Assembly (NCBI GenBank): GCA_964247695.1
Contig: CAXTVI010000015.1
Span: 1-64,000 of the forward strand
DNA length: 64,000 nucleotides
Source: Lichenicoccus sp964247695
Lineage (GTDB): Bacteria; Pseudomonadota; Alphaproteobacteria; Acetobacterales; Acetobacteraceae
Direction: 5' to 3'
This document shows positions 8,995 to 17,924 of this stretch, one piece after another. Positions within the stretch are counted from its first letter, which is position 1. The number at the start of each line of letters is the position of its first letter. A program made the position numbers and the translations under genes. The notes beneath the pieces are model-generated. The model ran no database searches and was not told where the DNA came from. It worked only from the letters and a program-made list of their open reading frames with translations.

Positions 8995-9080
8995 CTTCTG
9001 CCTCGCACCGGCTGGGTCGGTTTCGCCGCCGCCTGTTATGATCTAGCCTGCGGCTTCCCATGCACCACCGGATTGGACCC

Positions 9081-10283
9081 ATGGACCTCATCGCCGCCCG
9101 CCTGAACAAGATCAGCCCGAGCCAGACCATCGCCATCTCGACCAAGGCGCGGGCGCTCAAGGCGGCCGGGCGCGACATCATCAGCCTGTCGGCCGGCGAG
9201 CCCGATTTCGACACTCCTGCGAACGTCAAGCAGGCGGCGATCCGCGCGATCGAGGCCGGACAGACGAAATATACCGACGTCTCCGGCACGCCGGCGCTGA
9301 AGCAGGCGATCGCCGAGCGCTTCCGGTTGGATTCCGGCCTCGACTACCGGCCCGAGGAGATCATCGTGTCCACCGGCGGCAAGCAGGTGATCTACAACGC
9401 CATGGTGGCGACGCTCGACGCGGGCGATGAGGCCATCATCCCGTCGCCGTGCTGGGTCTCGTATCCGGACATCGTGGCGCTGGCCGACGGCACGCCGGTG
9501 ATCATCCCGTGCGGCCCGAATTCAGGCTTCAAGCTGCGCGCCGAGGATCTCGAGGCGGCGATCACCCCGCGCACCAAATGGTTCTTCCTCAACAGCCCGA
9601 ACAACCCGACGGGGGCCGCCTATTCCGCCGAGGAGCTGCGGCCGATCTGCGACGTGCTGCTGCGCCACCCCGATGTCTGGATCTTCACCGACGATATCTA
9701 CGACAAGCTGGTCTATGGCGACTTCAAGGCGGCGACCATCGTGCAGGTCGAGCCGCGCCTGCGCGACCGCACCGTGACCATGAACGGCTGCTCGAAGGCC
9801 TACGCGATGACCGGATGGCGCATCGGCTTCGCCGGCGCGCCGCAGGCGCTGATCCGGGCGATGGACAAGCTGCAGAGCCAGTCGACCTCGAACGCGAGTT
9901 CCATCAGCCAGGCGGCGGCGCTCGAGGCGCTGAGCGGCCCGCAGGACTTCATCGGCGACATGGTCGAGACCTACCAGGGGCGGCGCGACCTCGTGGTCGA
10001 GATGCTGAACCATGCGGACGGCCTCACCTGCCACAAGCCGGAGGGCGCGTTCTACGTCTATCCCTCGATGCAGGGCTGCATCGGCAGGACCAGCCGCACC
10101 GGCATCGCCATCGACAGCGACGAGAGCTTCGTCACCGCCCTGCTCGAGGAGGAGGGCGTCGCCACCGTGCACGGCGCCGCCTTCATGTTCCCGGGGCATT
10201 TCAGGGTCAGCTATGCGACCGATACCGAGAGCCTGCGGGAGGCGTGCTCCCGCATCCAGCGCTTCTGCGCGGGGTTGCAGTAG
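9081..10283 (+). CDS. Class I PLP aminotransferase (aspartate aminotransferase type), copy 1
   Basis: This 400-residue fold-type I aminotransferase has the substrate-binding N-terminus LSAGEPDFDTP, SPNNPTGAAYSAEEL for PLP/substrate contacts, the PLP Asp/Tyr segment FTDDIYDKLVYG, and NGCSKAYAMTGWRIGFAG with the Schiff-base lysine. These features place it with the subgroup I-beta aspartate aminotransferases (AatA-like) common in alphaproteobacteria, converting aspartate and 2-oxoglutarate to oxaloacetate and glutamate, often with prephenate or aromatic side activity. Start ATG 9081 (MDLIAARLN) is preferred over ATG 9060. A near twin of equal length follows after 10 bases. Confidence 0.88.
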   Translation: MDLIAARLNKISPSQTIAISTKARALKAAGRDIISLSAGEPDFDTPANVKQAAIRAIEAGQTKYTDVSGTPALKQAIAERFRLDSGLDYRPEEIIVSTGGKQVIYNAMVATLDAGDEAIIPSPCWVSYPDIVALADGTPVIIPCGPNSGFKLRAEDLEAAITPRTKWFFLNSPNNPTGAAYSAEELRPICDVLLRHPDVWIFTDDIYDKLVYGDFKAATIVQVEPRLRDRTVTMNGCSKAYAMTGWRIGFAGAPQALIRAMDKLQSQSTSNASSISQAAALEALSGPQDFIGDMVETYQGRRDLVVEMLNHADGLTCHKPEGAFYVYPSMQGCIGRTSRTGIAIDSDESFVTALLEEEGVATVHGAAFMFPGHFRVSYATDTESLREACSRIQRFCAGLQ

Positions 10284-10293
10284 GGGCCGCCGC

Positions 10294-11496
10294 ATGCCCG
10301 AGCTGGCGTCCCGGCTCGACCATCTGCAGGTGCCCGCCACGATCGGCATGGCGATCCGTGCGCGCTCGCTGCGCGCGCATGGCTACCGGGTGATCTCGCT
10401 GGCCCTCGGCGAGCCGGATTTCGCCACCCCGCCGGATGCCATCGAGGCGGCGCACGACGCGGCCCTTGCCGGGCAGACCAAGTATCCGCCGGTGGATGGC
10501 ACGGCGGCGCTGAAGGCCGCGGTGCAGGCCAAGTTCGCGCGAGAGAACCGGCTCGAGTTCGACGCTGCCGGTATCATGGTCGGCAATGGCGGCAAGCAGA
10601 TGCTGTTCAACGCACTGATGGCGACGCTCGAGCCCGGCGACGAGGTGGTGATCCCGGCGCCTTACTGGGCCAGCTACCCGCTGATCACCCAGTTGCTGGG
10701 CGGCGTCCCGGTGCATCCGCAATGCCCGGAGGATCTCGATTTCCGCCTGACCCCGGAGGCGCTGGCGGCGGCGATCACGCCGCGCACCAAGTGGGTGATC
10801 CTGAACTTCCCGAACAACCCGACCGGCGCCACCTGCTCGGCGGACGAGCTGCGCGCCTATGCCTCGGTGCTGGAGCTTCATCCGCAGGTCTGGGTGCTGT
10901 GCGACGAGATCTACGAGCACCTGATCTATGACGGGCCGCCGCACGCCTCGCTGGCGCATGTGGCGCCCGAACTGCGAGACCGCATCCTGACCATCGGCGG
11001 CGTGTCGAAGACGTACGCGATGACCGGCTGGCGCATCGGCTATTGCGGCGGCCCGGCGGCGCTGATCCGCGCGATGACCACGATCCAGAGCAATGCGACC
11101 TCGGGGGCCAGCACGATCAGCCAGGCGGCCGCGGTGGCAGCTTTAGAGGGCGGTGCGGAGCTGGTGCAGGTCATGCGCGTCACCTACCGGCGCCGGCGCA
11201 ACCTGGTGGTCGCAGCCCTGCGCGGCATGCGCGGCGTCACCTGCGCGATGCCGCACGGCGCGTTCTACGCCTATCCCGGGATCGCCGGCTGCATCGGCCG
11301 CATGAGCGCCGGCGGCAAGCGTATCGATACCGACGAGGATTTTGCACTCGCCCTGCTCGAGGAGCAGCATGTGGCGGTGGTGCAGGGGGGGGCCTTCGGG
11401 ATGAGCCCGTACCTGCGCCTCAGCGTTGCATCCGACGACGACACGCTGCTGGAGGCCTGCGCCCGGATGAGCGTCTTCTGCGACGGCCTGAGCTAG
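10294..11496 (+). CDS. Class I PLP aminotransferase (aspartate aminotransferase type), copy 2
   Basis: Also exactly 400 residues and alignable with the preceding gene over its whole length: LALGEPDFATPPDA, FPNNPTGATCSADEL, LCDEIYEHLIYDG and GGVSKTYAMTGWRIGYCGG (PLP lysine in SKTYAMTG). The active-site frame is intact, so both copies should be functional. Start ATG 10294 has GGGG eight to eleven bases upstream; an open frame extends back to 10012 but only inside copy 1. The pair looks like an old tandem duplication that has diverged, suggesting different amino-acid preferences. This copy has the more canonical DEIYE motif; copy 1 has DDIYD. Confidence 0.88.
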   Translation: MPELASRLDHLQVPATIGMAIRARSLRAHGYRVISLALGEPDFATPPDAIEAAHDAALAGQTKYPPVDGTAALKAAVQAKFARENRLEFDAAGIMVGNGGKQMLFNALMATLEPGDEVVIPAPYWASYPLITQLLGGVPVHPQCPEDLDFRLTPEALAAAITPRTKWVILNFPNNPTGATCSADELRAYASVLELHPQVWVLCDEIYEHLIYDGPPHASLAHVAPELRDRILTIGGVSKTYAMTGWRIGYCGGPAALIRAMTTIQSNATSGASTISQAAAVAALEGGAELVQVMRVTYRRRRNLVVAALRGMRGVTCAMPHGAFYAYPGIAGCIGRMSAGGKRIDTDEDFALALLEEQHVAVVQGGAFGMSPYLRLSVASDDDTLLEACARMSVFCDGLS

Positions 11497-11620
11497 GAAC
11501 CCGCCGCCGCCTCGCCGCGTGAAGAGTTCCGTCCCACGACGCGAGCCCGGTTTCGGTGCCGCCGCCGCCATGCCATACCCGGTCCTGACGAAGGATCGTG
11601 CGAACAAGGAGCCTCGACCC

Positions 11621-13684
11621 ATGGCCGACAATGCTGCCCCCACAGCCCTTAAGCCGACCGAGTTCAAGACGGTGCCCAAGCCGCGCGACCAGCATCTGCG
11701 CGACCTCGCCGACTGCATCCGCTTCCTGTCGATGGATGCGGTGCAGCAGGCCAAGAGCGGGCATCCCGGCGCGCCGATGGGCATGGCCGACATCGCGACC
11801 GTCCTCTACAAGGATTTCATGCAATTCGATGCGGCCGACCCGCATTGGTTCGACCGCGACCGGTTCCTGCTGTCGAACGGCCACGGCTCGATGCTGCTCT
11901 ACAGCCTGCTGTACCTGACCGGGGTCAAGGACATGACCCTGGACGAGCTCAAGCGGTTCCGCCAGATCAACAGCAAGACCGCGGGCCACCCCGAATACAA
12001 GCACGCCGACGGCATCGAGACGACCACCGGCCCGCTTGGCCAGGGCGTTGCCAACTCGGTCGGCTTCGCGCTGTCCGAGCGCATCCTGAACGCAAAGTTC
12101 GGCGATGACCTCTGCAAGCACTGGACGTACGTCTTTCTCGGCGATGGCTGCCTGATGGAAGGCATCAGCCAGGAAGCGATTTCCATGGCGGGCCATTTCA
12201 AGCTCGGCCACCTGATCGCGTTCTGGGACAACAACTCGATCTCGATCGACGGCGCGACCAGCCTGTCGGTCTCCGACAACGAGGTCGAGCGCTTCCGCGC
12301 CTCCGGCTGGCATGTGCAGGAGATCGACGGCCACGACACCGACGCGATCCGCGACGCCATCACCGCGGCCCGCGCGGTGACCGACAAGCCGTCGATGATC
12401 GCCTGCAAGACCATCATCGGCTTCGGTTTCCCGACCAAGGCCGGCACCCAGAAGGCGCACAGCGACGCGCCGGGCGAAGAGGAGATCGCGGGCGCGCGCA
12501 AGATCCTGGGCTGGGATGCGCCGCCGTTCGTCATCCCCGAGCCCCTGCTCTCCGCGTGGCGCGAGATCGGCGCCAAGGGCAGGGAGGCTCGCCTGGCCTG
12601 GGCCGATCGGGTCAAGGCGGCCCCCGACGGCCTGCGCCAGGAGTTCGAGCGTCGCAACAACGGCGAGCTGCCCGCCGACTGGAAAAAGGCGATCGCAGCC
12701 GCGCGCGCCGAATTCATCGCCAGCGGCAAGGAGATGGCCACCCGCTCGGCCAGCGGCGCCGTGCTCGACCATCTCGCGGCCGCGATCCCCGAGCTGCTCG
12801 GGGGCTCGGCCGACCTGACGCCGTCGAACAACACCCGGGCCAAGGGCATGGTCGAGATCAGGCCCGGCGACTATAGCGGCACGTACATGCATTACGGCGT
12901 GCGCGAGCACGGTATGGCCGCCGCGATGAACGGCATTGCGCTGCATGGCGGCCTGATCCCGTATGGCGGCACCTTCATGTGCTTCTCGGACTATTGCCGC
13001 CCGTCGATCCGGTTGGCTGCGCTCATGCAGATCCGCACGATCTTCGTGATGACACATGACTCGATCGGCCTCGGCGAGGATGGCCCGACCCACCAGCCGG
13101 TCGAGCAACTGGCGGCGCTGCGGGCGATCCCGGGGCTCGCGGTGTTCCGTCCGGGCGACCCGGTGGAAACTGCGGAGTGCTGGGAGCTGATCCTCGAGGC
13201 GCCGCGCCGCGCGGCGCTCATCGCGCTGTCCCGTCAGCCGATGCCGCTGCTGCGCCGCGAGCCGGGAGATGAGAACAAGTCCGCCCGCGGCGCCTATGTC
13301 CTGCTGGAGGCCGAAGGCGGCGAGCGCAAGCTGACGATCATCGGCACGGGGTCGGAACTGCATCTCGCCGTCGAGGCGCGCGAGATCCTGCAGAAGGAGG
13401 GCATTCCCACCGCCGTCGTTTCCATGCCGTGCCGGCTGCTGTTCGAGGAGCAGGACGCCGCCTACAAGAAGTCCGTGCTGGGTACGACGCATGCGCGTGT
13501 CGCGGTGGAGGCGGCGGTCGAGCTGGGCTGGGAGCGCTACACGGGCTTCCAGGGCCGCTTCGTCGGCATGCACGGCTTCGGCGCATCGGGCAAGATCGGC
13601 GACGTGTACAAGAAGTTCGATATCTCCACCGACGCGGTGGTGCGCGCCGCGCGCGAAACGCTGGCCGACGTGGCCGTCGGCTAG
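11621..13684 (+). CDS. tkt: Transketolase
   Basis: Transketolase moves two-carbon units between ketoses and aldoses in the pentose phosphate pathway using thiamine diphosphate. The 687-residue protein shows the N-terminal ThDP domain (AKSGHPGAPMGMADIA; SNGHGSMLLYSLLYLTG; the GDG...N site in FLGDGCLMEGISQEA and FWDNNSISIDG), the Pyr domain (YMHYGVREHGMAAAMNG with the catalytic Glu; DSIGLGEDGPTHQPVEQL) and the C-terminal domain. Start ATG 11621 follows GGAG eleven bases upstream; upstream in-frame codons from 11519 lack family similarity. It follows the two aminotransferases but with about 124 bases between, so may have its own promoter. Tandem hairpins follow the stop. Confidence 0.95.
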   Translation: MADNAAPTALKPTEFKTVPKPRDQHLRDLADCIRFLSMDAVQQAKSGHPGAPMGMADIATVLYKDFMQFDAADPHWFDRDRFLLSNGHGSMLLYSLLYLTGVKDMTLDELKRFRQINSKTAGHPEYKHADGIETTTGPLGQGVANSVGFALSERILNAKFGDDLCKHWTYVFLGDGCLMEGISQEAISMAGHFKLGHLIAFWDNNSISIDGATSLSVSDNEVERFRASGWHVQEIDGHDTDAIRDAITAARAVTDKPSMIACKTIIGFGFPTKAGTQKAHSDAPGEEEIAGARKILGWDAPPFVIPEPLLSAWREIGAKGREARLAWADRVKAAPDGLRQEFERRNNGELPADWKKAIAAARAEFIASGKEMATRSASGAVLDHLAAAIPELLGGSADLTPSNNTRAKGMVEIRPGDYSGTYMHYGVREHGMAAAMNGIALHGGLIPYGGTFMCFSDYCRPSIRLAALMQIRTIFVMTHDSIGLGEDGPTHQPVEQLAALRAIPGLAVFRPGDPVETAECWELILEAPRRAALIALSRQPMPLLRREPGDENKSARGAYVLLEAEGGERKLTIIGTGSELHLAVEAREILQKEGIPTAVVSMPCRLLFEEQDAAYKKSVLGTTHARVAVEAAVELGWERYTGFQGRFVGMHGFGASGKIGDVYKKFDISTDAVVRAARETLADVAVG

Positions 13685-13695
13685 CACATCGGGCG

Positions 13696-13742
13696 CGAGG
13701 CACAAGCCTCGTCTTCGACAGGGTCCAGGGGCGGCCCCCTGG
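13696..13742 (+). terminator. Tandem hairpins downstream of tkt
   Basis: CGAGGC-ACAA-GCCTCG (13696-13711) is followed by TCTTC, and CCAGGGG-CGGC-CCCCTGG (13725-13742) forms a second perfect stem. The first has only a weak T tract, so termination is probable rather than certain. Confidence 0.55.
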
Positions 13743-13756
13743 CCCTCGTTGCTCGA

Positions 13757-13843
13757 GTGCGCGCGCGGCCTCGATGATTGCGTTCAGCGCCAGCAGTTGA
13801 CTTGTGCTGCGATGTTGCGAATCAACCCCACGATTCCGCCCAT
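13757..13843 (-). pseudogene. Fragment of a methyl-accepting chemotaxis protein signalling domain
   Basis: Read on the minus strand, GGIVGLIRNIAAQVN (one frame) is followed, after a one-base shift, by LLALNAIIEAARA. Together these match the hairpin-tip motif of chemotaxis receptors (IVGLI-IAAQTNLLALNATIEAARA). Nothing receptor-like continues on either side: downstream codons diverge at once and upstream sequence is unrelated. It is a scrap of a lost gene, with a frameshift inside the most conserved part of the family. The rest of 13685-14101 shows no gene; a minus-strand frame ending ALGRC at about 13924 is open but unrecognised. Confidence 0.7.
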
Positions 13844-14101
13844 CGGCGCAGAGCTTGCAGCCAGCCGCAGGGTGGCACCCTCCGCCGCCCGACCGGGAGC
13901 CCGGGGAGGATGCGGCCGCTGGATCAACATCGGCCGAGAGCCGGTTCGCCGGAGCCGAAGCTGCCCTTGACGACGAAGTCCTTCATCGCGCCCGCGGCAT
14001 GCGAGGCCTGAGCGGCCTGCGTGCCGCCGACCTCCCTGCCGTCGATGCTGACGACGCCGCGCGCAATTCCACGAAGACCCGCGTCAGCCCGCTGTTTCGC
14101 C

Positions 14102-14929
14102 TCAGGGCTGCAGCGCGAACAGCGGGGAGTGTGCCTCCGCGTCGGCCTCGGCGGCACATCGATCAGCGTCCATTGCGCCGCCAGATCGGGCGGCCGCGAT
14201 CTCGCGGGCCGCCTGCAGCATGTCGGCGCGGAACTCGGCGCTCGAATGCAGGGCTGCCACCAGTGCCGCTGCATTGAGGTAGCCGGCCTGCACGTCGCTC
14301 AGCCAATGCACGCCGCAGACGATCCGGCTTTCGCCAAAGGCGCGTCCACGCGCGAGGATCTCGGTGGACCGGTCCGGCGCCAGCTCTGCGAGCAGCAGCG
14401 CCACGGTCCAGCCTGCGGTGGTGTGTCCGGAAGGATACGACGCGCTGGCATCGAGGCTGGTGCCGCGCGCCACGCAGATCGCGGCGTCGTTGCCGATATA
14501 GGGGCGCCGGCGCCCGTAGTGATCCTTCACCGCATCGGTTTCCGGCCGGCTGTCCAGCGAGACGCGCGCGAGCAGCCGGTACAGAGCTGGCGCGCTGTGC
14601 TGATCCAGCCGGGTGCCGAGCGCACAGCCGAAATCTGCCATCAGGTGGTCGAAATCGAGTTGTGCGTCATTGGTCGCAAGCGCCCACCGCTGCGGGTCCC
14701 GCTCGCGGATCGACCGGGCGCGCAGGAACACCACCTGGTCGAGCCGCTGCGCCGGCGAGCCCGGGGCAGGCGGCGGCGGCAGCACGCGCAGGCCGTCCGG
14801 GCGGCCGGCAGCGCCCAGGTAGGGCGTCATCCGGGGTGCTGCTTCCGGCGGCTGTACTGGCGCGCAGCTTGCCAGGAGGAGGGCAGCCATGATGCCGGGC
14901 AGGAGGCTGGCGACGAAGGTCCGCATCAT
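14102..14929 (-). CDS. Class A non-specific acid phosphatase (PAP2 family), lipoprotein-like
   Basis: The catalytic triad of motifs of PAP2/class A phosphatases is complete: KDHYGRRRPY (KX6RP), SYPSGHTT (PSGH) and GESRIVCGVHWLSDV (SRX5HX3D). The protein begins with a hydrophobic leader ending LLASCAP, a lipobox, so it is probably a periplasmic lipoprotein that dephosphorylates a range of phosphomonoesters. 275 residues fits the PhoN/PhoC family. An alternative start is the second Met at 14926. It lies 12 bases downstream of the alpha/beta hydrolase gene on the same strand and is probably co-transcribed with it. Confidence 0.9.
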   Translation of the reverse strand: MMRTFVASLLPGIMAALLLASCAPVQPPEAAPRMTPYLGAAGRPDGLRVLPPPPAPGSPAQRLDQVVFLRARSIRERDPQRWALATNDAQLDFDHLMADFGCALGTRLDQHSAPALYRLLARVSLDSRPETDAVKDHYGRRRPYIGNDAAICVARGTSLDASASYPSGHTTAGWTVALLLAELAPDRSTEILARGRAFGESRIVCGVHWLSDVQAGYLNAAALVAALHSSAEFRADMLQAAREIAAARSGGAMDADRCAAEADAEAHSPLFALQP

Positions 14930-14941
14930 GATGCTCCGTCC

Positions 14942-15805
14942 TCAGGAACCGGCCTGCGTCCGCGGCATCGCGCCGAAGAAGCTGCGGAAGGCGGCGGCGA
15001 CCGCGTCGGGGGCTTCCTCGGCAAGGAAATGCCCCGCCGGCAGTGGGCCGCCGCTGACCTCGCCATCGACGCACTCGCGCCACAGCGTCAGCGGGTCGTA
15101 CCAGCCGCCGATGCGTCCGCCGGTGCCCCAGATCACCAGGGTCGGGCAGTTGATCCGTGTGCGACGGCCGATCCCGGCCACCGGTGCCGCGTCCGGGCGA
15201 TCGGGCGGCAGGGTGTGCGCCGCCTCGCCGCCGAGGCCGCCGCCGACGCGCAGGTAGTCCGCGACCGCCTCGGGATGGAAATACGGCGCATCCTCGCGCG
15301 TGGCCGTGCTGCGGAACCAGGCGTCCGGCGCGCGTGTCACCAGCGCCTCCGGCTTGGGATGCAGTTGCCCGAACCAGCAGCTCTGGTAGCCGGCCAATGC
15401 GAAGGCCATGTCGTTGCGGTCGAGATGCTCGGGGATCGGCACGATCTCCAGCGCCGCCAGGCGCTGCACGCGCGCCGGCGCCTCCAGCGCCATCCGGCAC
15501 GCGACATGGCCGCCGACATCGTGCCCGGCAACCCCGAAGCTGCGGTGGCCGAGGCCGTCCATCAGCGCCAGCATGTCGGCGGCGAGCTGGCGTTCGCTGT
15601 GGCCCTGAGGCAGGTCTGGACAGACCAGGCTGAAGCGGTCGGCCAGCAGCCCGGCCACGCCATGCCACATCGCGTGGCTCTGCGGCTGACCATGCAGCAG
15701 CAGCAGGGCCGGCCCGGTGCCTCCGGTGCGCATCCGGTTGCCGCCGGTTTCGCCCAGGTTCTCGTGCCCCGGGTTCTCGTGCAGGGTGAAACCGTCGAAG
15801 AACAT
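14942..15805 (-). CDS. Alpha/beta hydrolase with Asp nucleophile (haloacetate dehalogenase / epoxide hydrolase type)
   Basis: The fold is recognisable from LLLLHGQPQSHAMW (oxyanion loop), the nucleophile elbow VAGHDVGGHVA, and PAGHFLAEEAPD with the catalytic histidine. An Asp instead of Ser in the elbow (GHDVGG) is the hallmark of haloalkane/haloacetate dehalogenases and epoxide hydrolases, which form an ester on Asp. The usual DLRGYG-type loop is replaced by PDLPQGHSER. 287 residues, no signal peptide, cytoplasmic. Substrate cannot be read. It is the first gene of a likely two-gene unit with the acid phosphatase and is divergent from the PLP decarboxylase (115 bases between starts). Confidence 0.8.
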   Translation of the reverse strand: MFFDGFTLHENPGHENLGETGGNRMRTGGTGPALLLLHGQPQSHAMWHGVAGLLADRFSLVCPDLPQGHSERQLAADMLALMDGLGHRSFGVAGHDVGGHVACRMALEAPARVQRLAALEIVPIPEHLDRNDMAFALAGYQSCWFGQLHPKPEALVTRAPDAWFRSTATREDAPYFHPEAVADYLRVGGGLGGEAAHTLPPDRPDAAPVAGIGRRTRINCPTLVIWGTGGRIGGWYDPLTLWRECVDGEVSGGPLPAGHFLAEEAPDAVAAAFRSFFGAMPRTQAGS

Positions 15806-15920
15806 GCTGCCTGCTTATCCCGTGCGGCCATGCCGGGTCGAGACGGACCACGTGCAAGCCACGGTCATTTGTGCCAAAGCACCCGAACCGAAGCACCATC
15901 GTTGTCGGCGAGGAATATCG

Positions 15921-17369
15921 ATGTCGGGCCTGGACCCGGAGGACTGGAGCGGTCTGCGGGCGCTGGGGCACCGGATGCTGGACGACATGATCGACCGCCT
16001 CTCCCATCTGCGCGAACAACCGGTATGGCAACCCATGCCGGCTGCGCTGCGGGCGGAGCTGCGCCTGAAGCTGCCCGAGGCGGCATCGCCGCCCGAGGCG
16101 ATCTACGAGGATTTCCAGCGACTGGTGGCACCGTACAGCGTCGGCAACACCCATCCGCGCTTCATGGGCTGGGTGCATGGCGGCGGTACCGGGATCGGCA
16201 TGCTGGCCGAGCTGCTGGCGGGCGGCCTGAACGCCAACCTCGGCGGCCGTGACCATGCGCCGATCGAGGTCGAGCGGCAGGTCGTGCGCTGGGCCGCCGA
16301 GATGGTGGGCATGCCGGCGGAGAGCTCCGGCCTGCTGGTCACCGGCTCGTCGATGGCGAACATGATCGCGGTCCTGGTTGCCCGCCGGCACGCCGCCGGC
16401 CCTGACGTGCGGACGCATGGCGTCGCCGGCGCGGGCCTGGTGGGATATGCGGCGTCGAGCGCGCATGGCTGCATCCCTCGCGCCTTCGACATGGCCGGCC
16501 TCGGCACCAACGCCCTGCGCAGCATCGGCTGCGATCCGCATCACCGGCTCGATCTTGCGGCACTGGCGGCTGCCGTGGCCCGCGACCGCGCGGCCGGGCT
16601 GCGGCCGTTCCTGGTCGTGGGCACCGCCGGCACGGTGGATACCGGCAGCATCGACGATCTCGCCGGGGTCGCCGATTTCTGCGCCGCAGAGGGGCTGTGG
16701 TTCCATGTCGACGGCGCCTTCGGCGCGCTGGCGGCGCTGTCGCCGCGGCTGCGCCATCGTCTCGCCGGCATCGAGCGGGCCGACAGCCTGGCGTTCGATT
16801 TCCACAAATGGGCCCAGGTGCCGTACGACGCCGGCTGCATCGTGGTGCGCGACCCCGCGCTGCAGGCGCAGACCTTCGCCCAGAGCCTGGCGTACCTCTC
16901 GCGCGAGGATCGCGGCACCGCCGGCAACGCGCCCTGGCCGGCCGATCTCGGGCCGGATCTGTCCCGTGGTTTCCGTGCGTTGAAGGTGTGGATGACGCTG
17001 CGGACCTATGGCAGCGCCGAGATCGGCCGCATGGTCGAGCGCTGCTGCGCGGTGGCTGCCCATCTCGAGGCGCGGGTGCTGGCCGAGCCGGAGCTGGAGC
17101 TGCTGGCGCCGGTCACGCTCAACATCGTCTGCTTTCGCGTGCGCCACCTGGACGCGGACGCGGATGCGATCGATTGGGACCGGTTCAACTCCGAACTGGT
17201 CAAGGACCTGCAGGAATCCGGCATCGCGGTGCCCTCGACGACGATGATAGGCGGCCGGCGCGCGATCCGCGCGGCCATCGTCAACCATCGCACCGAGATC
17301 GGCGACATCGACATGATGGTGGATGCGCTGCTGCGGCTTGCGGCCGCGCGCGGCGCCTGCGCTCCCTGA
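15921..17369 (+). CDS. Group II PLP-dependent amino-acid decarboxylase
   Basis: This 482-residue enzyme belongs to the aromatic-L-amino-acid / glutamate decarboxylase superfamily (group II). NTHPRFMGWVHGG is the conserved N-terminal block, GLLVTGSSMANMIAVLVARR the PLP phosphate site, FHVDGAFGALAAL the PLP-pyridine Asp, and SLAFDFHKWAQVPYDAG has the Schiff-base Lys in HKW. The likely product is an amine plus CO2; substrate could be an aromatic amino acid, 2,4-diaminobutyrate or a related compound. Start ATG 15921 has AGGA eight bases upstream; the long upstream open frame to 15717 shows no similarity. Monocistronic as far as seen, with 92 bases before the next operon. Confidence 0.85.
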   Translation: MSGLDPEDWSGLRALGHRMLDDMIDRLSHLREQPVWQPMPAALRAELRLKLPEAASPPEAIYEDFQRLVAPYSVGNTHPRFMGWVHGGGTGIGMLAELLAGGLNANLGGRDHAPIEVERQVVRWAAEMVGMPAESSGLLVTGSSMANMIAVLVARRHAAGPDVRTHGVAGAGLVGYAASSAHGCIPRAFDMAGLGTNALRSIGCDPHHRLDLAALAAAVARDRAAGLRPFLVVGTAGTVDTGSIDDLAGVADFCAAEGLWFHVDGAFGALAALSPRLRHRLAGIERADSLAFDFHKWAQVPYDAGCIVVRDPALQAQTFAQSLAYLSREDRGTAGNAPWPADLGPDLSRGFRALKVWMTLRTYGSAEIGRMVERCCAVAAHLEARVLAEPELELLAPVTLNIVCFRVRHLDADADAIDWDRFNSELVKDLQESGIAVPSTTMIGGRRAIRAAIVNHRTEIGDIDMMVDALLRLAAARGACAP

Positions 17370-17461
17370 GCCGCGCCACCTCTACCGATCGGTATGCCAG
17401 ACTGGACGCCCCATCCCGGCGCGACTAGAAAAAAAGGCTGCCCGTCCGAAGGAGGCGCTCG

Positions 17462-17914
17462 ATGATCAACCTGCTCGTCAACGGCGAGACCCATCAGGTC
17501 GACCTGCCGCCCGACATGCCGCTGCTCTGGGCGCTGCGCGACGTGCTCGGCCTGACCGGGACCAAGTTCGGCTGCGGCATCGCCCAGTGCGGGGCCTGCA
17601 CCGTGCATCTTGGCGGCGAGGCGGTGCGGTCCTGCCTGCTGCCGCTGGCCAGCGTCGACGGGCGGCCGATCACCACCATCGAGGCGATCGGCGCGACCCC
17701 GAACGGCGCGCGCGTCCAGAAAGCCTGGCTCGATATCGAGGTGGTGCAGTGCGGCTACTGCCAGTCCGGCCAGATCATGTCGGCGACGGCGCTGCTGGAC
17801 CGCGTGCCGCACCCGACCGATGCCGATATCGACACCGCCATGGCCGGCAATATCTGCCGCTGCGGCACCTATGTGCGCATACGAAAGGCGATCCACCAGG
17901 CGTCCGAAGCCTAA
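17462..17914 (+). CDS. [2Fe-2S] small subunit of molybdenum hydroxylase (isoquinoline 1-oxidoreductase / AldH type)
   Basis: Two [2Fe-2S] clusters are visible: a plant-type site in the first half (GCGIAQCGACTVH, then the Cys of RSCLLPLA) and an alpha-helical site in the second (VQCGYCQSGQIM and NICRCGTY). This is the electron-transfer small subunit of xanthine-oxidase-type enzymes that lack FAD, about 16 kDa. GGAGG lies about 10 bases upstream of ATG 17462. It starts a three-gene operon with the molybdopterin subunit (10-base gap) and a triheme cytochrome (4-base overlap). It has no signal peptide and is probably exported by piggyback on the Tat-targeted large subunit. Confidence 0.92.
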   Translation: MINLLVNGETHQVDLPPDMPLLWALRDVLGLTGTKFGCGIAQCGACTVHLGGEAVRSCLLPLASVDGRPITTIEAIGATPNGARVQKAWLDIEVVQCGYCQSGQIMSATALLDRVPHPTDADIDTAMAGNICRCGTYVRIRKAIHQASEA

Positions 17915-17924
17915 GGAGCCGGCC

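Noticed and set aside
8940..9008. N-terminal extension of the DeoR regulator to 9008.
   Set aside because: It reads through the operator repeats, and the ribosome site GAGGAGGG directly precedes ATG 8939.
11384..11391. Eight consecutive G residues near the end of the second aminotransferase gene as a frameshift site.
   Set aside because: The frame stays open on both sides and the C-terminus aligns with copy 1, so there is no frameshift.
11420..13705. A 761-codon minus-strand frame covering transketolase.
   Set aside because: Transketolase on the plus strand has every catalytic motif; the antisense frame has none and is explained by high third-position GC.
14667..17288. An 873-codon open frame on the minus strand across the hydrolase and PLP-decarboxylase genes.
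   Set aside because: It runs antisense to a well-supported decarboxylase and in another frame of the hydrolase; its composition (Arg/Pro/Ala/Gly) is typical of a high-GC shadow frame and shows no domain.
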